Shown here piece after piece: positions 54,134 to 63,840 of a DNA stretch of 64,000 nt. Location: NCBI GenBank assembly GCA_021827205.1, contig JAKAWV010000007.1, forward strand, positions 62,001-126,000, read 5' to 3'. Origin of the DNA: Pseudomonadota bacterium (GTDB lineage Bacteria; Pseudomonadota; Gammaproteobacteria; Xanthomonadales; Rhodanobacteraceae). The notes beneath the pieces are model-generated. The model made no database searches. It was not told where the DNA came from and saw nothing but the letters and a program-made list of their open reading frames with translations. Every line of letters begins with the position of its first letter. Position 1 is the stretch's first letter. A program made the translations under genes and the position numbers.

Positions 54134-55750
54134 ATGAGCGCCCCGCGCGCCAGTTTGCTGCACGGCGTGGCCGCGTTCAGCAGCATGACGTTTCTGTCGC
54201 GGCTGCTCGGCCTGCTGCGCGAGACGGTGATCGCCGCCGTGTTCGGCGCCAACGCGGCGACGGACGCGTTCTGGGTGGCGTTTCGCATTCCCAACTTCAT
54301 GCGCCGGCTGTTCGCCGAGGGCGCGTTTTCGCTGGCGTTCGTGCCGGTGTTCGCCGAGGTGCGCGCGCGTGGCGACGAGGCCGCGCTGAAGGCCTTCGTC
54401 GCGCGTACCGCGGGCACCCTGGGCGGCGTGTTGCTGGTGGTCACGGCGCTGGGTATCTGGGGCGCGCGCGCGCTGGTGCACGTGTTCGCGCCAGGTCTGG
54501 CCGAGGATCCCGCGCGCCTGACGCTGACCGCCGACCTGCTACGCATCACGTTTCCGTTTCTGATGCTGGTGTCGCTGACCGCGCTGGCCGCGGGCGTGCT
54601 CAACGCCTACTCCAAATTCGCGCTGGCGGCGTTCACCCCGGTCATTCTGAACTTGTGCATGATCGCCGCGGCGCTGTGGCTGGCGCCGCATCTGCGCATT
54701 CCGATCAGCGCGCTGGCCTGGGCCATCCTGCTGGCGGGTGTGCTGCAACTGGCCATCCAGTTGCCGGCGCTGCGCAAGCTGGGGGTGCTGTCGTGGCCGC
54801 GCTGGGGCGCGACGCACCCGGACGTGCGCAAGATCATGCGCCTGATGCTGCCGACGCTGTTCGGCTCGTCGGTGGCGCAGATCAATCTGCTGCTGGATAC
54901 GGTGATCGCCTCGTTCCTGTTCGTCGGCTCGCAGACCTGGCTGGCCTTGTCCGATCGCCTGATGGAGTTCCCGCTGGGCGTGTTTGGCGTGGCGCTGGGT
55001 ACGGTGATCCTGCCGACGCTGGCCCGACACCATCTGAGCACCGATCGCGCTGGCTTTCAGCGCGCGCTGGACTGGGGGCTGCGCACCGCGCTGCTGATCG
55101 CGCTGCCGGCCACGGTGGCACTGGTGCTGCTGGCCAAGCCGATGATCGCGACGTTGTTCCAGCACGGCCGCTACAACGCTTTCGATACCGACATGGCCAC
55201 GCTGTCGCTGACCACGCTCAGTTGCGGGCTGCCGGCGTTCGCGCTGGTCAAGGTGCTGGCACCGGCGTTTTACGCGCGCCAGGACACCAGGACCCCGGTG
55301 CGCGCGGCGATCGTGGCGATGGTGGTGAACATGGCGCTGAATGTGATCCTGGTGGGCGCGCTGGTGTGGGCCTGGGCCGCGCCCGAACTGCACCGCGGCG
55401 GCGTGCTGGAGACCCTGGCGCACACGCCCGGCCTGCACATGGCGCTGGGCATGGCCAGCGCACTGGCCGGTTATCTCAACCTCACGCAACTGTGGCTGGC
55501 GCTGCGTCGGCAGGGTGTGTATCAGGCGCAGCCGGGTTGGCTGCGGCACCTCGGACGCACGCTGCTGGCCTGCGCGGTGATGGCGGCGGTGCTGCTGCTG
55601 GGGCGTCTGCTGCTGTGGCCGGACTGGACCACGCCGCCGGCACTGGTGCGGCTGTGGCGCCTGCTGGCGCTGTTGACCGCGGGTGGGCTGGCGTATCTGG
55701 CAGTGCTGTTCGCGCTGGGTTTCCGCTGGCGCGAGCTGCACGAGGCTTGA
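54134..55750 (+). CDS. murJ: Lipid II flippase MurJ
   Basis: A 538-residue polytopic inner-membrane protein of the MOP superfamily, with about 14 hydrophobic helices, that moves lipid II to the periplasmic face for peptidoglycan synthesis. Family blocks: FSSMTFLSRLLGLLRETVIAAVFG, TDAFWVAFRIPNFMRRLFAEGAFS and the conserved FALVKVLAPAFYARQDTRTPV. The ATG at 54134 gives MSAPRASLLHGVAAF; the frame upstream passes through a short CCCGAG-repeat leader. It is 31 nt from ribF and probably begins the murJ-ribF-ileS-lspA-ispH transcript. Confidence 0.95.
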   Translation: MSAPRASLLHGVAAFSSMTFLSRLLGLLRETVIAAVFGANAATDAFWVAFRIPNFMRRLFAEGAFSLAFVPVFAEVRARGDEAALKAFVARTAGTLGGVLLVVTALGIWGARALVHVFAPGLAEDPARLTLTADLLRITFPFLMLVSLTALAAGVLNAYSKFALAAFTPVILNLCMIAAALWLAPHLRIPISALAWAILLAGVLQLAIQLPALRKLGVLSWPRWGATHPDVRKIMRLMLPTLFGSSVAQINLLLDTVIASFLFVGSQTWLALSDRLMEFPLGVFGVALGTVILPTLARHHLSTDRAGFQRALDWGLRTALLIALPATVALVLLAKPMIATLFQHGRYNAFDTDMATLSLTTLSCGLPAFALVKVLAPAFYARQDTRTPVRAAIVAMVVNMALNVILVGALVWAWAAPELHRGGVLETLAHTPGLHMALGMASALAGYLNLTQLWLALRRQGVYQAQPGWLRHLGRTLLACAVMAAVLLLGRLLLWPDWTTPPALVRLWRLLALLTAGGLAYLAVLFALGFRWRELHEA

Positions 55751-55781
55751 GCGCCCTGTGGCGCTGCAGCATACTCGTCCG

Positions 55782-56876
55782 ATGATGCGTATTGCCCGGG
55801 ACGTGGCGGGGCCTTGCCTCGCGCCGCATGGCAGCGTGCTGGCCGTGGGTGCGCTGGATGGCCTGCACCGCGGCCATCAGGCGCTGCTGGCGCGCGTGCG
55901 CGAACGTGCGGCGGCGCTGAGTCTGCCGCCGCTGGCGATCAGCTTCGAGCCGCTGCCGCGCGCGTATTTTTCGCGCACGCCGTTGCCGCGCCTGGGCTCG
56001 GTGCGCGACAAGATCGAAGGGCTTGCACACGCCGGCATGCAGCGTCTGCTGCTGTTGCGCTTCAATGCCGCGCTGGCGGCGCTGCCCGCCGAGGATTTCG
56101 TGCGTCGCGTGCTGCTGGCGCGTGCCGGCGCGCGTGAAGTGTGGGTAGGCGAGGATTTCCGCTTCGGCCACCGGCGCGGCGGTGATCTGGCGCTGCTGCA
56201 GCGCATGGGCGCCGAGCTGGGCTTCGCGGCGCACGCGCTGGAAACGCATCTGCACGACGGCGCGCGCATCTCCAGCAGCGCGATCCGCGCGGCGCTGACG
56301 GCGGATGATTTCGCAGCCGCGGCGGTGTTGCTGGGGCATCCGTTTTGCATCGGCGGGCGCGTGGTGCGCGGCCAGCAACTGGGGCGCAGCCTGGGGTATC
56401 CCACCGCCAATATCCGCTTGGGTCGGCGCGTCAGTCCGATCCAGGGCATCTTCGCGGTACGCGTGCATGGCGCAGCGGCATCCCTGCCCGGCGGTCGCTC
56501 TGGCACATCTTGTGCTCGCGACACTGGGGCATCCCTGCCCGGCGGTCGCTCTGGCACATCCTGTGCTCGCGACACTGGGGCATCCCTGCCCGGCGGTCGC
56601 TCTGGCACATCCTGTGCTCGCGACACTGGGGCATCCCTGCCCGGCGTTGCCAGCCTCGGGTTGCGGCCCACCGTGGGTGGGCACGAGCCGCTGCTGGAAG
56701 CGCATCTGTTCGATTTCAACGGCGATCTGTATGGCTGCCATCTGGCGGTCGAATTCGTGCGCAAATTGCGCGATGAGGAAAAATTCGCCAGCCTCGACGA
56801 TATGACCCGGCAAATGCACCGCGACGCCGCCGCGGCGCGCGCGCTGCTGGGCCTGCCCCTTTCCGTTTCCGCCTGA
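55782..56876 (+). CDS. ribF: Bifunctional riboflavin kinase/FAD synthetase with repeat insert
   Basis: A 364-residue enzyme (family about 310) making FMN from riboflavin and then FAD. The FAD synthetase domain has [16 protein letters not shown] (normally GNFDGVHxGH; here Ala-Leu replaces the Asn-Phe) and [24 protein letters not shown] marks its end. The riboflavin kinase domain has [11 protein letters not shown] and [19 protein letters not shown]. Between VRVHGAA and [12 protein letters not shown] an in-frame insertion of three 17-residue repeats ([16 protein letters not shown] core) interrupts the kinase barrel. The start is the first of two adjacent ATGs. It lies 11 nt before ileS. Confidence 0.92.
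   Translation: MMRIARDVAGPCLAPHGSVLAVGALDGLHRGHQALLARVRERAAALSLPPLAISFEPLPRAYFSRTPLPRLGSVRDKIEGLAHAGMQRLLLLRFNAALAALPAEDFVRRVLLARAGAREVWVGEDFRFGHRRGGDLALLQRMGAELGFAAHALETHLHDGARISSSAIRAALTADDFAAAAVLLGHPFCIGGRVVRGQQLGRSLGYPTANIRLGRRVSPIQGIFAVRVHGAAASLPGGRSGTSCARDTGASLPGGRSGTSCARDTGASLPGGRSGTSCARDTGASLPGVASLGLRPTVGGHEPLLEAHLFDFNGDLYGCHLAVEFVRKLRDEEKFASLDDMTRQMHRDAAAARALLGLPLSVSA
56478..56646 (+). repeat. 51-bp tandem repeat inside ribF
   Basis: Three full copies (56478-56528, 56529-56579, 56580-56630) and a 16-bp fourth start. Copies 2 and 3 are identical; copy 1 differs at one base (CACATCTTGTG against CACATCCTGTG). Each unit carries two small hairpins, GGGCATCCCTGCCC across the junction and GCACATCCTGTGC. 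The 51-bp unit keeps the ribF frame. Confidence 0.95.
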
Positions 56877-56887
56877 GTCTTCGCCGC

Positions 56888-59800
56888 ATGGATTACAAGC
56901 ACACCCTGCAATTGCCGCAGACCGATTTTCCCATGCGCGGCGACCTGCCCAGGCGCGAGCCCGTATGGCTGGCCGAGTGGGAGCGCGTCGGACGCTATGC
57001 GCAAATCCAGCAGCGCAGCGCGGCGCGCAGCAAGACTTTCGTGCTGCACGACGGCCCGCCGTACGCCAACGGCGCCATTCACCTGGGCCACGCGGTCAAC
57101 AAGATTCTGAAGGACATCGTGGTCAAGTCGCGGCTGCTGGCGGGTTTTCGCGCGCCGTACGTGCCGGGCTGGGATTGCCACGGCCTGCCCATCGAGATCG
57201 CGGTGGAGAAGAAATTCGGCAAGGCGGGCGAGAAACTCGACGCCGCCGCGTTCCGCCAGAAATGCCGCGAATACGCCGCGCAGCAAATCGACGTGCAGCG
57301 CGCGGATTTCAAACGCCTCGGTGTGCTCGGCGACTGGGAGCATCCCTATCGCACCATGGATTTCAGCTATGAGGCCGACATGCTGCGCGCGCTGGCGCGC
57401 ATCATCGCGCGCGGGCATTTGACGCGCGGCTTCAAGCCGGTGCACTGGTGCTTCGACTGCGGCTCGGCGCTGGCCGAGGCCGAGATCGAGTACCAGGACA
57501 AGGACTCGCCGGCGATCGATGTCGCCTTCGATGCCGTCGATGGCCAGGCGCTGGCGGCGCGCTTTGGCGTGGATGCCGGCGATGCCATCGTCGCGGTGCC
57601 GATCTGGACCACCACGCCGTGGACGCTGCCGGCCAACCAGGCCGTGGCGCTGAATGCCGAGATCGACTACGTATTGGTCGAAGGTCCGGCGCGCGCCGGG
57701 CGGCGCGTGTTGCTGGTGCTGGCCGCGGCCTTGGTGGCCAAGGCCTTGGTGCGCTATCGCTCTTACCCTCTCTCTGCGGTAGAGGAGCCTGTCCTGAGCT
57801 CGCCGAAGGATGCCCGAAGGGCGGGTGAGGGTTCGGCACACTCGGGGCCGCGGATCGAGAGCGCACCCTCACCCCTGGCCCCTCTCCCATTGGGAGAGGG
57901 GGATGTCAAGGTGCTGGGCCATGCCCAGGGCGCGCAGCTTGCCCCTCTCCCGGGAGAGGGGGTGCTGCTGCTGCAGCATCCGTTCCACGCGCGCACGGTG
58001 CCGCTGATCCTCGGCGAGCATGTCTCCGCCGAGGACGGCACCGGCGCGGTGCATACCGCGCCAGGCCACGGTCAGGAGGACTTCGCCGTGGGCCAGTTGT
58101 ACGGCCTGGCGGTGGTCAATCCGGTCGATGGCAAGGGCGTGTTCCTGCCCGATACCGAGCAGTTCGCCGGGCAGCACGTGTGGAAGGCCAACGCCAGCGT
58201 CATCGATACCTTGCGCGCGCGCGGCGTGCTGCTGGCGCACGCCACGCTGCGCCACAGCTATCCGCACTGCTGGCGGCACCGCACACCGGTGATTTTTCGC
58301 GCCACGCCGCAGTGGTTCATCGGCATGGATACGGCCGGCCTGCGCCGCGATGCGCTGGCGGCCATCGCCAATGAAGTGGAGTGGTTTCCGGGCTGGGGCG
58401 AGGAGCGCATCGCCGGCATGGTGGCCGGGCGTCCGGACTGGTGCATCTCGCGCCAGCGCACCTGGGGCGTGCCGATCGCGTTGTTCGTGGACAAGGCCAG
58501 CGGCACGCCGCATCCGCGCTCGATCGAGCTGCTGGAGCAGGTGGCGCGGCGCGTGGCGCGGGGCGGCGTGGATGCCTGGTACGCGCTGGATGCGCGCGAG
58601 TTGCTGGGCGAGGAAGCCGGGCGCTACGACAAGGTGACCGACGTGCTCGATGTCTGGTTCGACTCGGGCGTGACCCACGCCTGCGTGGTCGATGCGCGCC
58701 CCGAGCTGGCGCAGGACGGCCATGCCGACTGGCGCGTGATGTACCTGGAAGGTTCCGACCAGCACCGCGGCTGGTTCCAGTCATCCTTGCTGACGCGCGT
58801 GGCCATGACCGGGCATGCGCCGTACCGGCAGGTGCTCACCCATGGTTTCACCGTGGACGAGCAGGGCCGCAAGATGTCCAAGTCGCTGGGCAACGGCATC
58901 GAGCCGCAGGACGTGATGAAGCGTCTCGGCGCCGACATCCTGCGCCTGTGGATCGCCTCGGCCGACTACAGCAACGAGATGGCGCTGTCCGAGCAGATCC
59001 TGCAGCGCGTGTCCGACACGTATCGGCGCCTGCGCAACACCAGCCGCTTCCTGCTGGCCAATCTCGACGGGTTTGATCCGGCGCAGCATCTGCTGCCGGT
59101 GGCCGACTGTCTGCTGCTGGACCAGTGGATCATCGCGCGGACGGAAGCCCTGCAGCAGCAGATCGTCGCGGCCTGTGACCGCTACGCTTTCGCCGAAGTG
59201 GTGCAGCGCGTGCAGAACTTCTGCACCAACGAACTGGGCGCGCTGTATCTGGATATCACCAAGGACCGCCTGTACACCATGCCGCGCGACAGCCGCGGCC
59301 GGCGCAGCGCGCAAAGCGCGATGTTCCGTATCCTCGAGGCGATGGTGCGCTGGCTGGCGCCGGTGCTGGCCTTCACCAGCGAGGAGATCTGGCAGCACCT
59401 GCCCGGCGCGCGCGGTGAGTCGGTGTTGTTCGAGACCTGGTACGCGGGACTGGCGGACACCAGCGTCGAGGCGCGCGATGCGGACGCGTGGGCCGAGCTG
59501 CTGGCGCTGCGCGAAGAGCTGGCGCGCGTGCTCGAGCCGATGCGTCAGGCTGGTGGCATCGGCGCGGCGCTGGATGTCGATGTGGATGTCTATATCGATG
59601 CGCCGCGCGCCGCGCGTTGGCAAGCCTACGGCGAGGAGTTGCGTTTTTTCCTGATCACCTCGTCGTGTCGCGTGCACGCGCTGGACGCTGCGCCGGCGGA
59701 TGCGCTCGCGGGAAGCCTCGTGCTCGGCGCCGAGCGCATGCCGATCAAGCTGCGCGTGCAGGTCAGCGCCGCGCCCAAATGCGTGCGCTGCTGGCAGCAT

Positions 59801-59896
59801 CGCGCCGACGTGGGCAGCCACGCCAAGCATCCCGAATTATGCGGGCGCTGCATCGACAACGTCGAGGGGCCGGGCGAAGACCGGCGCTATTTTTGA
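56888..59896 (+). CDS. ileS: Isoleucyl-tRNA synthetase with in-frame repeat insertions
   Basis: A 1002-residue class I synthetase (family about 940). HIGH-type HLGH is at residues 65-68, KMSKS at about 662-666 and the zinc-binding C-terminus has CVRCW and CGRCI. The CP1 editing domain retains [14 protein letters not shown] and [16 protein letters not shown]. Between them, about residues 292-338 and 352-358 are extra: they read [20 protein letters not shown]... and PLPGEG and are encoded by repeat DNA (57762-57902, 57942-57961). These loops should lie on the editing-domain surface. It is cotranscribed with ribF and lspA. Confidence 0.95.
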   Translation: MDYKHTLQLPQTDFPMRGDLPRREPVWLAEWERVGRYAQIQQRSAARSKTFVLHDGPPYANGAIHLGHAVNKILKDIVVKSRLLAGFRAPYVPGWDCHGLPIEIAVEKKFGKAGEKLDAAAFRQKCREYAAQQIDVQRADFKRLGVLGDWEHPYRTMDFSYEADMLRALARIIARGHLTRGFKPVHWCFDCGSALAEAEIEYQDKDSPAIDVAFDAVDGQALAARFGVDAGDAIVAVPIWTTTPWTLPANQAVALNAEIDYVLVEGPARAGRRVLLVLAAALVAKALVRYRSYPLSAVEEPVLSSPKDARRAGEGSAHSGPRIESAPSPLAPLPLGEGDVKVLGHAQGAQLAPLPGEGVLLLQHPFHARTVPLILGEHVSAEDGTGAVHTAPGHGQEDFAVGQLYGLAVVNPVDGKGVFLPDTEQFAGQHVWKANASVIDTLRARGVLLAHATLRHSYPHCWRHRTPVIFRATPQWFIGMDTAGLRRDALAAIANEVEWFPGWGEERIAGMVAGRPDWCISRQRTWGVPIALFVDKASGTPHPRSIELLEQVARRVARGGVDAWYALDARELLGEEAGRYDKVTDVLDVWFDSGVTHACVVDARPELAQDGHADWRVMYLEGSDQHRGWFQSSLLTRVAMTGHAPYRQVLTHGFTVDEQGRKMSKSLGNGIEPQDVMKRLGADILRLWIASADYSNEMALSEQILQRVSDTYRRLRNTSRFLLANLDGFDPAQHLLPVADCLLLDQWIIARTEALQQQIVAACDRYAFAEVVQRVQNFCTNELGALYLDITKDRLYTMPRDSRGRRSAQSAMFRILEAMVRWLAPVLAFTSEEIWQHLPGARGESVLFETWYAGLADTSVEARDADAWAELLALREELARVLEPMRQAGGIGAALDVDVDVYIDAPRAARWQAYGEELRFFLITSSCRVHALDAAPADALAGSLVLGAERMPIKLRVQVSAAPKCVRCWQHRADVGSHAKHPELCGRCIDNVEGPGEDRRYF
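57762..57902 (+). repeat. Repeat insertion 1 inside ileS
   Basis: About 141 bp. It contains CCTGTCCTGAGCTCGCCGAA, a scattered proteobacterial repeat, then CCCGAAGGGCGGGTGAGGG, GCACCCTCACCCC and the palindrome CCCCTCTCCC-ATT-GGGAGAGGGGG. Blocks match the intergenic units at 36666 and 48388. The length keeps the reading frame open and adds about 47 residues. Confidence 0.85.
57942..57961 (+). repeat. Repeat insertion 2 inside ileS
   Basis: CCCCTCTCCCGGGAGAGGGG, a perfect 20-bp palindrome, encodes the added PLPGEG stretch between QLA and VLLLQHPF. It is the core of the same repeat family and lies 39 bp after insertion 1. Confidence 0.8.
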
Positions 59897-59907
59897 GCGT
59901 GCGCGCC

Positions 59908-60408
59908 ATGTCTTTGCCACGTCCCAACGCCCTGCCATGGTTGCTGCTGTCGCTGGCGGTGATCGCGCTGGATCAACTGACCAAGGCGCTGATCGTGGCG
60001 CACTTCGCCGTGGGGCAGGTGCGGGTGCTGATTCCGCATCTGCTCGATCTGACCCTTGCTTACAACCGCGGTGCGGCCTTCAATTTCCTGGCCAGCGCGG
60101 ATGGCTGGCAGCGCTGGCTGTTCACGCTGCTGGCCGTGGGCATCAGCGCGGCGTTGGTCGTGGCGCTGGCGCGCACGTCGCGCGGCGCCTGGCGCAGCGC
60201 CTTGCCGTATGCGCTGATCATCGGCGGCGCGCAGGGCAATCTCATCGACCGCCTGCGCCTGGGCCATGTGGTGGATTTCATCCTCGTGCACTGGAAGCAC
60301 GACTGGTACTACCCGGCGTTCAACGTGGCTGATTCATCCATCACCGTGGGCGCGGTGCTGCTGGTGTGGTTCGCGTTGTTCGGCACATCGCGCGCGGCGG
60401 GGCGATAA
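59908..60408 (+). CDS. lspA: Lipoprotein signal peptidase
   Basis: A 166-residue inner-membrane aspartyl protease (signal peptidase II) that removes the signal peptide of prolipoproteins after lipid attachment. Four hydrophobic helices; the catalytic Asp residues lie in [19 protein letters not shown] and [12 protein letters not shown], and NRGAAFNFL is conserved. The ATG at 59908 is 11 nt after ileS, the standard order. Globomycin-type inhibitors act on this family. Confidence 0.95.
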   Translation: MSLPRPNALPWLLLSLAVIALDQLTKALIVAHFAVGQVRVLIPHLLDLTLAYNRGAAFNFLASADGWQRWLFTLLAVGISAALVVALARTSRGAWRSALPYALIIGGAQGNLIDRLRLGHVVDFILVHWKHDWYYPAFNVADSSITVGAVLLVWFALFGTSRAAGR

Positions 60409-60436
60409 TGCGCGCGGTTCATACGGTATCTGCATC

Positions 60437-61372
60437 GTGGAAGTAATCCTGGCCAACCCGCGCGGCTTTTGTGCCGGCGTCGATCGCGCCATCGCCATCG
60501 TCGAGCGCGCGCTGGAATCGTACGGCGCACCGATCTACGTGCGCCACGAGGTGGTGCACAACCGCTTCGTGGTCGAGGGGCTGCGCGCGCGCGGCGCGAT
60601 CTTCGTCGAGGATGTGGACGAGGTGCCCGACGGTGCCACGCTGATCTTCAGCGCGCACGGCGTGCCGCAACAGGTGCGCGTGCAGGCCGCGATGCGCGGC
60701 CTGCGCGTGTTCGACGCCACTTGTCCGCTGGTGACCAAGGTGCACATGGAGGTCGCGCGCCTGGGCCGGCTCGGCAAGGACGTGGTGCTGGTCGGCCACG
60801 CCGGGCACCCCGAGGTCGAGGGCACCATGGGCCAGTGGGATGAGCGCTTCGGCGGGCACATCCATCTGGTCGAATGCGTGGTCGATGTCGCCTGTTTGCA
60901 CACCGCGCAGCCCGAAAACCTCGCTTACGTCACCCAGACCACGTTGTCGGTGGAGGACACGCGCGCCATCGTCGATGCGCTGCGCGCGCGCTTTCCCGCC
61001 ATCGACGGGCCGCGCAAGGACGACATCTGCTACGCCACGCAGAATCGTCAGGACGCGGTGCGCCTGCTGGCCGGGCAGGTCGATCTGGTGCTGGTGGTCG
61101 GATCGGCCAGCAGCTCCAATTCCAACCGCCTGCGCGAGTTGGCGGCGAAGCAGGGCGTACCCGCGCATCTGATCGACGGCCCCGAATCGATCGATCCCGC
61201 GTGGCTGGCGGGCGCGCGCCGCGTCGGCCTGACCGCCGGTGCCTCCGCTCCCGAGGAACTGGTGCGCGCGGTCATCGCCCATTTGCGCGACGCCGGCGCC
61301 AGCGCCATCCACGAGCTGGATGGCACCGCCGAAACCATCACCTTTGCCCTGCCACGCGAATTGCGCGTCTGA
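60437..61372 (+). CDS. ispH: 4-hydroxy-3-methylbut-2-enyl diphosphate reductase
   Basis: A 311-residue iron-sulfur enzyme for the last step of the MEP isoprenoid pathway, giving IPP and DMAPP. The three cluster Cys are Cys12 ([10 protein letters not shown]), Cys96 ([11 protein letters not shown]) and about Cys198 ([11 protein letters not shown]); RHEVVHN and FSAHGVPQQ supply active-site His. The start is GTG at 60437, the only codon that gives the family start [14 protein letters not shown]. In E. coli fkpB stands between lspA and ispH; here only 28 nt separate them. Its product feeds ispA. Confidence 0.94.
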   Translation: MEVILANPRGFCAGVDRAIAIVERALESYGAPIYVRHEVVHNRFVVEGLRARGAIFVEDVDEVPDGATLIFSAHGVPQQVRVQAAMRGLRVFDATCPLVTKVHMEVARLGRLGKDVVLVGHAGHPEVEGTMGQWDERFGGHIHLVECVVDVACLHTAQPENLAYVTQTTLSVEDTRAIVDALRARFPAIDGPRKDDICYATQNRQDAVRLLAGQVDLVLVVGSASSSNSNRLRELAAKQGVPAHLIDGPESIDPAWLAGARRVGLTAGASAPEELVRAVIAHLRDAGASAIHELDGTAETITFALPRELRV

Positions 61373-61420
61373 GCCGCCGCGACTCGGCACTCGCGACAAC
61401 CGGGGCTTGCGTCTCTGCTT

Positions 61421-61912
61421 TCAAGTGCCCGCGGCCTCGAACCGGTTCGCATCGCGGTTCTTGCGCACCTTGGCCGGATCCCAGACGCGGCCGTTCATGG
61501 CGATCCACACGCCGTCGGGCAGCGCCTGCACCGCGCCCACCGCGCAGCCGATGTTGAACACCGCGTCCGAGCCGGTGAAGCGCGCCGGATTCAGCGCGCC
61601 GGTCAGCACGATCACCTTGCCGACGATGCCATGCAGCGCCTGCGCGGTGTCCACCATGGTGTCGGTGCCGTGAGTGACCAGCACGTGGCGCTCGCTCTGG
61701 CGCTCGATCACCTCGCGCAGTAGCGCGCGGTCGGCGGCGTCCATGTGCAGCGAATCCTTGCGCATCAGCGGGATCACGTTGCAGCGAAATGCCACGCCGA
61801 TGCCGCTGAGAATCTGGCCGATCTGCGGCTCGCCGATCTGGTAATCGGACTTGTCATCGAAGTAGATCTTGTCGATGGTGCCGCCGGTGGTGACGATGCA
61901 AAGCTGGTCCAT
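61421..61912 (-). CDS. Single-domain asparaginase-like protein
   Basis: A 163-residue protein corresponding only to the N-terminal domain of type I/II L-asparaginases (about 330 residues). The first catalytic Thr is in CIVTTGGTIDKIYF and the second triad in LVTHGTDTMVDTAQAL; a third block VLTGALNPARF is present. The C-terminal domain, which completes the active site across the dimer, is absent. Similar short proteins occur in many proteobacteria, so this is probably a family form and not a truncation. Activity is untested. It converges with ispH. Confidence 0.85.
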   Translation of the reverse strand: MDQLCIVTTGGTIDKIYFDDKSDYQIGEPQIGQILSGIGVAFRCNVIPLMRKDSLHMDAADRALLREVIERQSERHVLVTHGTDTMVDTAQALHGIVGKVIVLTGALNPARFTGSDAVFNIGCAVGAVQALPDGVWIAMNGRVWDPAKVRKNRDANRFEAAGT

Positions 61913-61976
61913 GGACGCGCTCGTTGAAGACGGATCAGCCGCATAGCGTACCTGCAGCCGTGGCGTGTGGCCGCGT

Positions 61977-63626
61977 TTAATCCTGCGCCAGGATCGCCGC
62001 GCAGTCGTCGTCGCTGGCCATGTTCAGACGCAGCAGTCCGTGGCCGAGGAAGCGCCGCAGGGACGCCGCCGGGCGCAGATCCCCGTGCACCGCGGCGGCC
62101 TGTGCCTGCCGCGCCAGCAGCGTGGCCGCCGCGCAGCGCGCCAGCGTCAGCGCCAGGCTGCGCGCGCCGGCTTCAAGCTGCGCGCGTTCGCGACTGGCGT
62201 GCTGCAGCCATTGCGTTGCCGCAACCAGCGCGGTCTGCGCCAGCGCGGCGCCGGGTGCATCCGCAGGCCATTGCCGCCGCAGCCATGCCGCGAACGGCGC
62301 CAGATCGTTGCCGCCCAGGGCGCGCAAAGTGTCCAGCGCCAGCACGTTGGTGGTGCCTTCCCAGATCGGATACACCTGCGCGTCGCGCAGCAGTTGCGGC
62401 AGCCCGGTGTCCTCGATGTAACCGGCACCACCGCAGGCTTCCAGACACTCCGAGGCGATGCGCACGGCGAGCTTGCCGGTCCACAGTTTGGCCAGCGGCG
62501 TGAGCACCCGCCACGCGGCCTGACTGTCGGCATCGGCGACGCCGGACTCGACTTCGCCGAGCAGGCGCGCCACGCCAAAGCCCAGTGCGAACGCGGCCTC
62601 GAATTCGGCGGCCAGCCCGGCCAATGTATCGCGGTGCAGCGGCTTGTCGATCAATCTGGCGCCGAAGGCCTCGCGGCGCGTGGCGTAATCCCCGGCCAGC
62701 GCCAACGCGCGGCGCATGGCGGCCAGCGCGCAGATCGTGTTCCAGGTGCGGGTGATGTTGAGCATCGGCGCGATGTGGCGCACGCCGTGCTTCGGTTCGC
62801 CCACGGGCGTGGCGGCCAGGCCGTCGAGTTCGGTCTCGGCGGTGGGCAGCTCGCGCGTGCCCAGCTTGTCCTTGAGGCGCTGGATGCGCAGCCCCGGCTG
62901 CCAGGCGCCATCGGCCGCGCGCGTTTCCACGTAAAACAAGCCCAGCGCGTCGTTGCCGGCACCAGCGCCGCTTGGTCTTGCGAGCGCCAGCGCGGCTTCA
63001 CCGACGATCGCCGAGGCGAACCACTTGCGCCCGTATAGGCGCCACTGACCGGAGGCATCCTGACGCGCCTCGACCTCGCTGCGCGACACGTCAGAGCCGC
63101 CGATGGTCTCGGTCATCCACTGTCCCGACAACCACAGCGTGGTGGCGTCACGGCTGAGAAAACGCGGCAACGCGCGCTGCATCAGCGCGGCGGCGCCGCT
63201 GGCCTTCAGCGTGGTGGCGGTGCCGTCGGTCATCGCCAGCGGGCAGGTATAGAACTCACTGGCGACGTGATACAGGTACACGCGCGCGAATTGCGCGGCG
63301 CGCTGCAGGCCGCGCGCATCGGCGACGTGTCCGGCCCACAGCAATCCATGCGCGGCGGTGAGCGCGGCACCTTCGTCCCACGTCGGTGTCAGCGCGATGC
63401 GATCCACGCGCCGGCCCCAGGCATCCCATTGCGTGAGCACGGGCTCGAGGCGCGGCGCGTACTGTCGCCGCGCATAGGCCTGCAGCGCGTAATCGGCCAG
63501 CGCCTGCAGATCGGGCAGCAGCGCGGCGCGCGCGGCATCGTCGAGGTTTTGTTGCAGCCAGGTGCGCAGCACACGGTCGTGGTGCAGCGGATGCGCCAGT
63601 TGCGGACCTTCCTGGATGAAACTCAT
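61977..63626 (-). CDS. Acyl-CoA dehydrogenase, AidB-like
   Basis: A 549-residue FAD flavoprotein, close in length to E. coli AidB (541), an adaptive-response protein that binds DNA and protects from alkylation. Blocks: PLAMTDGTATTL, WLSGQWMTETIGGSDVSRSE, GRKWFASAIVGEAALALARP, LGTRELPTAE, ECLEACGGAGYIED and the end-group YPIWEGTTNVLALD. Whether it oxidises an acyl-CoA or only protects DNA is not clear. The ATG at 63626 (MSFIQEGPQLAHP) follows GGGAG; an ATG 69 bp upstream adds an Arg-rich leader. It is monocistronic. Confidence 0.85.
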   Translation of the reverse strand: MSFIQEGPQLAHPLHHDRVLRTWLQQNLDDAARAALLPDLQALADYALQAYARRQYAPRLEPVLTQWDAWGRRVDRIALTPTWDEGAALTAAHGLLWAGHVADARGLQRAAQFARVYLYHVASEFYTCPLAMTDGTATTLKASGAAALMQRALPRFLSRDATTLWLSGQWMTETIGGSDVSRSEVEARQDASGQWRLYGRKWFASAIVGEAALALARPSGAGAGNDALGLFYVETRAADGAWQPGLRIQRLKDKLGTRELPTAETELDGLAATPVGEPKHGVRHIAPMLNITRTWNTICALAAMRRALALAGDYATRREAFGARLIDKPLHRDTLAGLAAEFEAAFALGFGVARLLGEVESGVADADSQAAWRVLTPLAKLWTGKLAVRIASECLEACGGAGYIEDTGLPQLLRDAQVYPIWEGTTNVLALDTLRALGGNDLAPFAAWLRRQWPADAPGAALAQTALVAATQWLQHASRERAQLEAGARSLALTLARCAAATLLARQAQAAAVHGDLRPAASLRRFLGHGLLRLNMASDDDCAAILAQD

Positions 63627-63840
63627 CGCACGCTCCCGGACCATGGATACGCGCATGCTAGGCCGCGCGGCGCGCGATGGCGAGGCGCGACGCACAAGCG
63701 GCGATTGCGTGTACTTGAGTGCGGCGTTGGTTGTCGATTCCGTGTCGTTGCGCGCGGTTGCTTCGCGTGATCATTCCGCCTCGCGTTGCGAGAAGACTCG
63801 CGTAGACAACGCCATGCGCACGCAGCGCGCGCCGTCACAC

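Noticed and set aside
56478-56646. CRISPR array reading of the three regular repeats
   Set aside because: The units are directly tandem with no spacers, lie in the ribF reading frame, and no cas genes are present.
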